NCBI RefSeq assembly: GCF_016862935.1
Contig: NZ_BONX01000011.1
Location: forward strand, 62,001 to 126,000
From: Plantactinospora mayteni
GTDB taxonomy: Bacteria; Actinomycetota; Actinomycetes; Mycobacteriales; Micromonosporaceae
DNA: 64,000 nt
Reading direction: 5' to 3'
Both the position numbers and the translations under genes were made by a program. Under the pieces are notes generated by a model, which made no database searches, was not told the DNA's origin, and worked only from the letters and a program-made list of their open reading frames with translations. The first letter of the stretch is position 1. Every line of letters starts with the position of its first letter. Below, piece by piece: positions 26,206-33,221 of the stretch.

Positions 26206-27372
26206 ACTTCGACGTGGGTAGAGCCGTCCAGCACCGCCACCGCCCTGCTGCTGCTCGGCCGTGGTGCCGACCCGGCCAGCGAGCGCGGGGTCGACTGTCC
26301 CGGCGAACTGCCGCCGCCGAGCGACCCGAACCTGGTCGCCCGGGCCCGCGCGGCGAAGGCGGCGCTCGGTGACCGGGTCTTCGTGCTCGGCCACCACTAC
26401 CAGCGCGACGAGGTCATCCAGTTCGCCGACGTGACCGGCGACTCGTTCAAGCTCGCCCGCGAGGCCGCGGCCCGGCCGGACGCGGAATACATCGTCTTCT
26501 GCGGCGTGCACTTCATGGCCGAGAGCGCGGACATCCTCACCACCGCCGCCCAGCGGGTGATACTGCCCGACCTGGCCGCCGGCTGCTCGATGGCGGACAT
26601 GGCGGCGCTGCCGCAGGTCGAGACCGCCTGGGAGGCGCTGGCGGAGCTGGGTGTGGCCGGCTCGACGGTGCCGGTGACCTACATGAACTCGTCCGCCGAC
26701 ATCAAGGGCTTCGTCGGGCGCAACGGCGGGGTGGTCTGCACCTCGTCGAACGCCGAACGGGCGCTGCGCTGGGCGTTCGAGCGCGGCCAGCGGGTGTTCT
26801 TCCTCCCCGACCAGCACCTCGGCCGCAACACGGCGGTGCTGAAGATGGGCCTGGACGCCGACGACTGCGTGCTCTACGACCCGCACAAGCCGGGCGGCGG
26901 GCTGACCGCGAAGCAGCTCCGGGAAGCCAAGATGATCCTGTGGCGGGGGCACTGCTCGGTGCACGGCCGGTTCACCAGGAGCAGCGTGGACGAGGTCCGG
27001 ATGCGGGTGCCCGGCGTCAACGTGCTGGTCCACCCCGAGTGCCGGTACGACGTGGTGACCGCGGCCGACCACGTCGGCTCGACGGAATACATCATCAACA
27101 CCATCGAGGCGGCGCCGGCCGGTTCGGCCTGGGCGGTCGGTACCGAACTGAACCTGGTACGCCGACTGGCGAACGCCCACCCGGACAAGCAGGTCATGTT
27201 CCTGGACCGGACCGTCTGCTACTGCTCGACGATGAACCGGATCGACCTTCCGCACCTGGTCTGGTCGCTGGAGGAGCTGGTCGCCGGCCGGGTGCCGAAC
27301 CAGATCACCGTGGACCCGGACACCGCGCACCACGCCCGGGTGGCGCTGGACCAGATGCTGGCCCTGCCGTAG
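26203..27372 (+). CDS. nadA: Quinolinate synthase
   Basis: A 389-residue NadA that condenses iminoaspartate and dihydroxyacetone phosphate to quinolinate for NAD synthesis, using a 4Fe-4S cluster. The pattern VLGHHYQRDEVIQFADVTGDS, FCGVHFMAESADIL, VTYMNSSADIKGF, VCTSSNAERAL, FLPDQHLGRNTA and DRTVCYCSTMNRI includes the three cluster cysteines. nadB and nadC are not adjacent, unlike in M. tuberculosis, and murA follows instead. Confidence 0.95.
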   Translation: MTSTWVEPSSTATALLLLGRGADPASERGVDCPGELPPPSDPNLVARARAAKAALGDRVFVLGHHYQRDEVIQFADVTGDSFKLAREAAARPDAEYIVFCGVHFMAESADILTTAAQRVILPDLAAGCSMADMAALPQVETAWEALAELGVAGSTVPVTYMNSSADIKGFVGRNGGVVCTSSNAERALRWAFERGQRVFFLPDQHLGRNTAVLKMGLDADDCVLYDPHKPGGGLTAKQLREAKMILWRGHCSVHGRFTRSSVDEVRMRVPGVNVLVHPECRYDVVTAADHVGSTEYIINTIEAAPAGSAWAVGTELNLVRRLANAHPDKQVMFLDRTVCYCSTMNRIDLPHLVWSLEELVAGRVPNQITVDPDTAHHARVALDQMLALP

Positions 27373-27481
27373 CGGACGTGGTCAACTACGCAAGGTAATC
27401 GTCGGGGTACGGATTCCTGCCGCTGTCCCCGTTTCGTGCCATCCGTCGCGCTGTGACCGCTCTTTTTTCGTAACCGAGCGC

Positions 27482-27487
27482 TATGCT
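27482..27487 (+). promoter_or_regulatory. Candidate -10 box of murA
   Basis: TATGCT at 27482-27487, preceded by an unusually T-rich stretch (ctcttttttcgtaacc). Transcription from near 27495 would give a leader of about 135 bases. No known riboswitch is recognised in it. Confidence 0.4.
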
Positions 27488-27630
27488 GCCCGGGGCCGTG
27501 AGAGAGCTCGGGCCGGAGGGCGTGATCGCGCCGCGCCGGCCGGGCCACGGGGCGACGGCTGAGTGGACCGGATGGTTCACCCTCGCGGACAGCATCGACG
27601 TAGAGCAGCATCGACCCGCTGGAGGTTGCG

Positions 27631-28986
27631 TTGACGGACGACGTCCTGGTCGTACACGGAGGTACGCCCCTTTCCGGGCAGATCCGAGTGCGCGGCGCGA
27701 AGAATCTCGTCTCCAAGGCGATGGTCGCCGCCCTGCTCGGCGACGAGCCGAGCCGGCTCTTCGACGTGCCGCGGATCCGCGACGTCGAGGTGGTCCGGGG
27801 GCTGCTCGAACTGCACGGCGTCAAGGTCACCGACGGCGTCGAGGACGGCGAACTGGTCTTCGACCCGGCCAACGTCGAGAGCGCCAGCACGGACGAGATC
27901 AACGTGCACGCCGGGTCGAGCCGGATCCCGATCCTGTTCTGCGGTCCGCTGCTGCACCGGCTCGGCCACGCGTTCATCCCCGACCTGGGCGGCTGCCACA
28001 TCGGCCCCCGGCCGATCGACTTCCACATCCAGGCACTGCGGCAGTTCGGCGCGGTGGTGGACAAGGCGCCCGAGGGGATGCACCTGACCGCACCGAGCGG
28101 CCTGCACGGCACCAAGTTCGAGCTGCCGTACCCGAGTGTGGGCGCCACCGAGCAGGTGCTGCTGACGGCGGTACTGGCCGAGGGCGTCACCGAGCTGCGC
28201 AACGCGGCCGTCGAGCCGGAGATCATCGACCTGATCTGCGTACTCCAGAAGATGGGCGCGATCATCAAGGTGCACACCGACCGGGTGATCGAGGTGCAGG
28301 GCGTGGCCCGGCTCGGCGGCTACACCCACCGGCCGATCCCGGACCGGATCGAGGCGGCGAGCTGGGCCGCCGCCGCGCTGGCCACCGGTGGCCGGGTCGA
28401 GGTGCTCGGCGCCGAGCAGGCCGACATGATGACCTTCCTCAACGTGTTCCGCTCGGTCGGCGGGGCGTACGAGGTCACCGACACCCGGCCGCCCCGGCAG
28501 GGCAGCCTGGGCCAGGAGGGCGGGATCCGGTTCTGGCACCCCGGCGGCGAGCTGCGGGCGGTGGCGCTGGAGACGGACGTGCACCCGGGGTTCATGACCG
28601 ACTGGCAGCAGCCGTTGGTGGTGGCGCTGACCCAGGCCCGGGGCCTGTCGATCGTGCACGAGACGGTATACGAGCAGCGGCTCGGCTACACCGAGGCGCT
28701 GAACAAGATGGGCGCGACCATCCAGGTCTACCGGGACTGCCTCGGCGGTACGCCCTGCCGGTTCGGCCGCCGCAACTTCAAGCACTCGGCGGTGATCGCC
28801 GGGCCGTCGAAGCTGCACGCCGCCGATCTGGTGATCCCCGACCTGCGGGCCGGGTTCAGCCACCTGATCGCCGCGCTGGCGGCCGAGGGCACCTCCCGGG
28901 TCTACGGGGTGGATCTGATCAACCGCGGCTACGAGGACTTCGAGGCCAAGCTCGCCGACCTCGGCGCGCACGTCGAGCGGCCGTAG
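27631..28986 (+). CDS. murA: UDP-N-acetylglucosamine 1-carboxyvinyltransferase
   Basis: A 451-residue EPSP-synthase fold enzyme that makes the first committed peptidoglycan precursor. GQIRVRGAKNLVSKAMVAAL is the N-terminal substrate site, and DLGGCHIGPRPIDFHI has the catalytic cysteine that binds PEP and is the target of fosfomycin (this MurA has Cys, not the Asp of mycobacteria). The TTG at 27631 has GGAGG five bases upstream. It is about 30 residues longer than E. coli MurA. Confidence 0.93.
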   Translation: MTDDVLVVHGGTPLSGQIRVRGAKNLVSKAMVAALLGDEPSRLFDVPRIRDVEVVRGLLELHGVKVTDGVEDGELVFDPANVESASTDEINVHAGSSRIPILFCGPLLHRLGHAFIPDLGGCHIGPRPIDFHIQALRQFGAVVDKAPEGMHLTAPSGLHGTKFELPYPSVGATEQVLLTAVLAEGVTELRNAAVEPEIIDLICVLQKMGAIIKVHTDRVIEVQGVARLGGYTHRPIPDRIEAASWAAAALATGGRVEVLGAEQADMMTFLNVFRSVGGAYEVTDTRPPRQGSLGQEGGIRFWHPGGELRAVALETDVHPGFMTDWQQPLVVALTQARGLSIVHETVYEQRLGYTEALNKMGATIQVYRDCLGGTPCRFGRRNFKHSAVIAGPSKLHAADLVIPDLRAGFSHLIAALAAEGTSRVYGVDLINRGYEDFEAKLADLGAHVERP

Positions 28987-28999
28987 CCGACGCTGTCCA

Positions 29000-29090
29000 C
29001 GGGCACCCGGGGCCAGTGCATCGGCACGGGCGTCCGGGGGCAGTGCGGCGGCACGGGCACGCGCGGACAGCGGAGACCGGAGGCCGGGTG
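29000..29090 (+). repeat. 27-base tandem repeat downstream of murA
   Basis: Three copies of a 27-base unit (cacgggcacccggggccagt type). Unlike several other repeats here, it begins just after the stop codon rather than spanning it. Confidence 0.75.
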
Positions 29091-29169
29091 AGCAGCGTCT
29101 CACCCGGCTCTGGACGGCAGCGGCTGGCCGTCGGCGTACCGCGAGGTGCGGGTCGGGCCGACGGTTGGC

Positions 29170-29184
29170 TACCCTTGCCGCGTG
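29170..29184 (+). promoter_or_regulatory. Leaderless promoter of the DUF3043 gene
   Basis: TACCCT (29170-29175), 6 bases, GTG at 29182; no ribosome binding site. Confidence 0.65.
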
Positions 29185-29790
29185 CCGTCGCTGTTTCGCC
29201 GTAAGCCCACCGACCTCGTCGAGGACGCCACCGCTCAGGTGACCCCCGAGGAGGAGTCCACGCCTGCCCGTCCCCGGGGCCACACCCCGAGCAAGAAGGA
29301 ACTGGGCCAGGAGACGCCGAAGCGGCCGAGTGCCGGTCGGCGTGCCGCCGGCGACGCCAAGCCGCTCACCAAGCAGGAGGCCCGGGAGCGGCGCCGGCAG
29401 GTGCGGGCCGAGTCGGCGGCCGAGTTCCGCCGGGAGGGCGGCCCCCGGGACCGGGCCCCGGAGCGCGGGCTCGCCCGCGACGTGGTGGACTCCCGGCGTA
29501 CCGTCGGGACCTGGTTCTTCGGCGGCGCCCTGGTGGTGCTGATCGGTTCGGCGAACACCATGCCACCGGAGGTGCGGTTCGCCTCCAACCTGCTCTGGGG
29601 TCTGCTGGCCATCGCCCTGGTGATCGACTCGGTGTTGATCTCGCGGAAGGTCAAGAAGCTGGTCCGGCAGCGGTTCCCCAAGACCGACCAGCGGATGGGT
29701 TCGCTCTACCTCTACGCGATCATGCGCTCCATCACGTTCCGCCGGATGCGCGCCCCGGTCCCCCGGGTCAACCTCGGCGACGCGATCTGA
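29182..29790 (+). CDS. DUF3043 membrane protein
   Basis: A 202-residue protein. Residues 1-100 are highly charged and disordered (PSKKELGQETPKRP, KQEARERRRQVRAES). Two helices follow (about 110-128 and 133-152) and a conserved tail MGSLYLYAIMRSITFRRMR. This is the actinobacterial DUF3043 family of unknown function. Confidence 0.88.
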   Translation: MPSLFRRKPTDLVEDATAQVTPEEESTPARPRGHTPSKKELGQETPKRPSAGRRAAGDAKPLTKQEARERRRQVRAESAAEFRREGGPRDRAPERGLARDVVDSRRTVGTWFFGGALVVLIGSANTMPPEVRFASNLLWGLLAIALVIDSVLISRKVKKLVRQRFPKTDQRMGSLYLYAIMRSITFRRMRAPVPRVNLGDAI

Positions 29791-29804
29791 GCCACCCGGC
29801 CGGT

Positions 29805-29920
29805 CCGGTCACGGCACGCCGAGGACCCGCCGCAGGGCCGCCGGACGCGTCACGCCGAGCCGCCGGAGCAGGGCTGGGCGCGTCACGGGACGCCGAGCAG
29901 GCGGAGCAGGGCCGCCGTGC
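29805..29920 (-). repeat. Tandem repeat spanning the stop codon of the azlD remnant
   Basis: Three imperfect copies of a 33-41 base unit (core gcgtcacgccgagc). Read on the minus strand, the first copy is the last codons of the azlD remnant with its TGA (29883-29885), and the other two lie downstream of it. Confidence 0.75.
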
Positions 29921-29999
29921 CGGCCGCCGCGACCACCACGGCGACGAACGGGGCACGGCGCCAGGCCAGTACGGCGCCGACGAGTACTCCGGCCGATGA
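29883..29999 (-). pseudogene. azlD remnant (C-terminal fragment)
   Basis: Thirty-eight codons read SSAGVLVGAVLAWRRAPF followed by VAVVVAAAGTAALLRLLGVP and a stop. This is the last transmembrane segment typical of AzlD, the small partner of AzlC in branched-chain amino acid export. A full AzlD has about 100 residues; there is no start codon or upstream AzlD sequence in frame, and azlC is absent. The fragment abuts the damaged XRE regulator gene at 30039, and azlC/azlD beside an XRE-cupin regulator is a common arrangement. Confidence 0.6.
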
Positions 30000-30038
30000 A
30001 CACCTGACACGTGTTCGTCAAGCCGAACGGATGGACCG

Positions 30039-30320
30039 ATGAACCGGACGCAGTCCCGTTCCGACAGTTCCCCCGTGCCCGCCATCGCCGCCGCGCTGCG
30101 CCGGGAGCGGGAACGCACCGGCATCTCCCTCGCGGAGTTGGCCCGCCGGGCCGGGATCGCCAAGTCGACCCTGTCCCAACTCGAGGCCGGCAACGGGAAC
30201 CCGAGCGTGGAGACGGTCTGGGCCCTCGGCGTACCGTTCACGTTCCCGGGCGACGTCCCGCACCGCTACGAGGCGCTCGCCCCCGGCACCTTCGCCGTGC
30301 TCGTGATGGAGCACTCCTGA
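30039..30320 (+). CDS. XRE-cupin regulator with in-frame internal deletion
   Basis: Ninety-three residues. Residues about 14-66 are a complete XRE HTH (AALRRERERTGISLAELARRAGIAKSTLSQLEAGNGNP in type). The sequence then goes straight from VETVWALGVPF to TFPGDVPHRYEALAPG and ends AVLVMEHS. In XRE-cupin regulators of about 190 residues, those two pieces are separated by roughly 90 residues of cupin barrel. The open frame is intact, so a short HTH protein may still be made, but its sensing domain is gone. Its 3' end overlaps the convergent ABC ATPase gene by 55 bases. Confidence 0.7.
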   Translation: MNRTQSRSDSSPVPAIAAALRRERERTGISLAELARRAGIAKSTLSQLEAGNGNPSVETVWALGVPFTFPGDVPHRYEALAPGTFAVLVMEHS

Positions 30321-31318
30321 ACCGCACCGCTGTCGACCGGGGTGGGTGTGCGGTAGAGCCGGGCGACCACCTCCTCGATGTCCGGCTCCACGATGGCGAT
30401 GTCCCGCAGCGCGGCGACCCGGGCCAGCCCGGCCACCACGTCGGAGGCGGTCGCCGACTCGCAGGCGAAGACCAGCCGCCGCCCGTCGGCCTCGGTACGC
30501 AGCAGCGGCGCACCGGGTAGCACCGGCGGCTCGGCCAGTGGCTCGTCGAGGTCGGCGACGACCTGCCGGCGCGAGCCGTACCGCGTGTGCAGCGCCTCGA
30601 TCGACCCGTCGTGCACCACCCGGCCGTGGTCGATCACCACCAGCCGCCGGCAGAGCCGCTCGATGTCGGCCAGGTCGTGTGTGGTCAACACCAGCGTGGT
30701 GTCGCCGGCCGCGCCGAGTTCGGCCAGGAAGCCCCGGACCGCCTGCCGGCTCACCACGTCGAGCCCGATCGTCGGCTCGTCCAGGAAGAGCACCTCCGGG
30801 CCGTGCAGCAGCGCGGCGGTCAACTCGCCCCGCATCCGCTGGCCGAGCGAGAGCTGCCGGACCGGGACGTCGAGGAAGCCGTCCAGGTCGAGTTCGGCCC
30901 GGCAGCGGCGCAGCCGGGCGGCGTGCTCGGCGGCCGGTACCCGGTAGACGTGCCGGAGCAGGTCGAAGGAGTCCCGCAGCGGCAGGTCCCACCAGAGCTG
31001 CGAGCGCTGCCCGAAGACCACCCCGATGCGCAGCGCCAGCCGGGTGCGCTGGGCCACCGGCGCCAGCCCGCAGACGCGTACCCGGCCGGACGAGGGGCTC
31101 AGCACCCCGGTCAGCATCTTGAGCGTGGTCGACTTGCCGGCGCCGTTCGGGCCGATGTAGCCGACCATCTCGCCGCGCCGGACGGTCAGGTCGATCCCGT
31201 CGACCGCGCCCACCACCCGCTTCGCCCGGCGGAACCGGCCGGCCCGGACGCGTACCACGAACTCCTTGCGCAGGTCGCGGGTCTCGATCACCGGGGCGTC
31301 CGGTGGGGTCGCGGTCAC
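30266..31318 (-). CDS. ABC-2 type exporter ATP-binding protein
   Basis: A 350-residue ATPase: Walker A GPNGAGKSTT, Q-loop VVFGQRSQLWWDLP, signature LSLGQRMRGELTAALLH (a variant of LSGGQ), Walker B VLFLDEPTIGLD and H-loop TTHD. The WWDLP and LSLGQRMR features are typical of the ATPase paired with ABC-2 (DUF990-type) permeases. The last 25 residues, after VVARLYRT, are read antisense to the XRE gene and are probably not native. It overlaps the permease gene upstream by 4 bases (ATGA). Confidence 0.9.
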   Translation of the reverse strand: MTATPPDAPVIETRDLRKEFVVRVRAGRFRRAKRVVGAVDGIDLTVRRGEMVGYIGPNGAGKSTTLKMLTGVLSPSSGRVRVCGLAPVAQRTRLALRIGVVFGQRSQLWWDLPLRDSFDLLRHVYRVPAAEHAARLRRCRAELDLDGFLDVPVRQLSLGQRMRGELTAALLHGPEVLFLDEPTIGLDVVSRQAVRGFLAELGAAGDTTLVLTTHDLADIERLCRRLVVIDHGRVVHDGSIEALHTRYGSRRQVVADLDEPLAEPPVLPGAPLLRTEADGRRLVFACESATASDVVAGLARVAALRDIAIVEPDIEEVVARLYRTPTPVDSGAVQECSITSTAKVPGASAS

Positions 31319-32136
31319 GAGCCGGTGCTCCGGTAGTGGCGTACCCCGAAACGCCAGACCGCGGCGGCGAGCCCGGCGGCCGGCAGCGCGACGCCCGGCG
31401 CGACCCAGCCCACCCAGCCCGGCAGGCCGAGCGGGTCAGCCCGGCCGAGCAGCGCCAGCGCCGGGTAGTAGGACACGAAACCGAACCCCATGCCGTACGC
31501 GAACAGGGCTCGAAACCAGCCACTGTAGACAGTCATCGGGTACGTGGTGAAGTCGCGGCCACCGTAGGTGAACGCCGCGCCCACCTCGCCGGAGTCGATC
31601 CACCAGAACGACAGCGACGCGGTGGCCACGAAGATCGCGCCGAAGAACACCACCCCGGCCAGCGGGGTCAGCACGGCCAGCGCCACCCGGCCCGGCGTCC
31701 ACGCCAGCTCGGCGGTGGCCAACGCGACCACCAGTACGCCCGCCCCGAAGACGGCCCGGGACGCCTTGCGCAGCGGCAGGTCCATCAGCAGCAGTTGGGG
31801 CAGCGCGCCGAGCGGGCGGACCAGGACCGCGTCCAGCAGGCCGGTCCGGACGTACTGGCGGAGCGACTCCACGTTGCCGACCATGAGATCGGCGGCGGCG
31901 AAGGCGGCCGACGAGAGCCCCACCATCACCATCGCCTCGGTCCGGTCGAAGCCGCCCAACTCCCGGGTGACCCGGAACAGCACCAGCACGGTGAGCACGT
32001 CGAGCACGGTGGCCCCGACATTGCTGACCAGGTCGACCACGAACGAGGTGCGGTACGACGCCTGCGACCGGGCCTGCCCGCGCAGCAGCGCCAGATAGGC
32101 CGGCCCCCGGCGCAACCGGTACGTCCACTCAGCCAC
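31315..32136 (-). CDS. ABC-2 family permease
   Basis: A 273-residue membrane protein with about six helices, starting with a charged MAEWTYRLRRGPAYLALL. It contains LVSNVGATVLDVLTVLVLF and VFFGAIFVATASLSFWWIDS, typical of the ABC-2/DUF990 exporter subunits. It overlaps the ATPase gene by 4 bases and the other permease by 8, so the three are one operon. Confidence 0.88.
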   Translation of the reverse strand: MAEWTYRLRRGPAYLALLRGQARSQASYRTSFVVDLVSNVGATVLDVLTVLVLFRVTRELGGFDRTEAMVMVGLSSAAFAAADLMVGNVESLRQYVRTGLLDAVLVRPLGALPQLLLMDLPLRKASRAVFGAGVLVVALATAELAWTPGRVALAVLTPLAGVVFFGAIFVATASLSFWWIDSGEVGAAFTYGGRDFTTYPMTVYSGWFRALFAYGMGFGFVSYYPALALLGRADPLGLPGWVGWVAPGVALPAAGLAAAVWRFGVRHYRSTGS

Positions 32137-32983
32137 CCTGCACCACCAGCCGGTGCTCGGCCCGACGCTGCACCAGATGGCAGGTCAGCAGGACCAGCCC
32201 GACCCAGAGCAGTTGTACGGCCACCATTCCAGCCTGGATCCCCGCCCCGTCCCGCTCGACGAGTACGTCCAGTGGGGTCTGCAACAGGCTCGGGAACGGG
32301 GTGGCCAGCCAGAGCGGTACGGCGATCCAGTCCGGCAGGAACCGCAGCGGGAAGTAGAGCCCGGCCAGTACCCCGGAGCCGAGGGTCCAGAGGATCATCG
32401 CGCCCCGGGCGTCGTGCAGCCAGTACGCGGTCGCGTTCACCAGGAACCGGCAGCCGAAGCAGATCACCACCGCCAGCCCGACGGAGAGGGCGAAGAGCGG
32501 CACGGTCTGCCACCGGGTCGGCAGCGCAAGGTCGAAGAAGAGCAGCCCGGTGAGTACCGGTGGCAGGAAACGGGTCAGCACGGCGTACCCGGCCCGGCCG
32601 AGGTCGGTGGCGAGGTAGCTGACCACCGGGTGCACCGGGCGGAGCAGGTCGCTGGCGACCTCGCCGGTACGGATCCGGTCGGCGAGTTCGGTCCACCGCC
32701 AGAGCAGCACCACGGCGAGCAGACCCTGTCCCACCCAGACGAAGGTGGCCAACTGGGCCGGGCTGTAGCCGGCGGCGGCGCCACCGGCACCGCTGGCGAC
32801 GGCGAGCAGGACGTAACAACGGAGGAAGCCGAAGACGGTGTTGGTGAAGGCGCCGGCAAGAGTAGCTTGCCGGTATGTAGAGTACCGACGAAACCCTGAT
32901 CCGGTTATGGCAGCAAATGTCCGGAACCATGGGATGATGTTTCGGCTGATGGGTGGTGCCACAGTGGCGGTGACCGAGCCCAC
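32129..32983 (-). CDS. ABC-2 family permease (DUF990-like)
   Basis: A 284-residue permease with about six helices (GAFTNTVFGFLRCYVLLAVA; AVVICFGCRFLVNATAYWLH). It is the first gene of the exporter operon. The GTG at 32983 has AGGAGGG about 8 bases upstream. The first 35 codons are noticeably less GC-rich than the rest, and the conserved part begins near FRRYSTYRQATLAGA, so the start is less certain. The exported compound is unknown; the arrangement resembles exporters of drugs or lipids. Confidence 0.85.
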   Translation of the reverse strand: MGSVTATVAPPISRNIIPWFRTFAAITGSGFRRYSTYRQATLAGAFTNTVFGFLRCYVLLAVASGAGGAAAGYSPAQLATFVWVGQGLLAVVLLWRWTELADRIRTGEVASDLLRPVHPVVSYLATDLGRAGYAVLTRFLPPVLTGLLFFDLALPTRWQTVPLFALSVGLAVVICFGCRFLVNATAYWLHDARGAMILWTLGSGVLAGLYFPLRFLPDWIAVPLWLATPFPSLLQTPLDVLVERDGAGIQAGMVAVQLLWVGLVLLTCHLVQRRAEHRLVVQGG

Positions 32984-33137
32984 GCCGTTACCCTCCTTCC
33001 GCGACCACGCTGCACCGAGCCGGGTGACTTTACCCGGAACGCCCGGCTGCCCAGCGAGATTTTTCGACGAGGTGACACCCCGTGAGTGAGCGACGCGAGC
33101 CGGCTTCCCCGGCCGCGTCGCGCGCGGTTCGGCATAC

Positions 33138-33187
33138 CGCTCGCGGCATCGGGTTCCAGACCGCTCGCGGCATCGAGTCCCACACCG
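33138..33187 (+). repeat. 24-base direct repeat upstream of the WG-repeat gene
   Basis: gctcgcggcatcgggttccagacc is followed by a second copy with three changes. It lies in the 240-base gap between the divergent exporter operon and the WG-repeat gene, where no other feature is clear. Confidence 0.6.
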
Positions 33188-33221
33188 GTCGGCACAGTGG
33201 CGTACGGCCTGGAGCGCCGGT

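Noticed and set aside
27462-27467. T6 run as an intrinsic terminator of nadA
   Set aside because: No stable hairpin directly precedes it on the plus strand; it more likely belongs to the murA promoter region.
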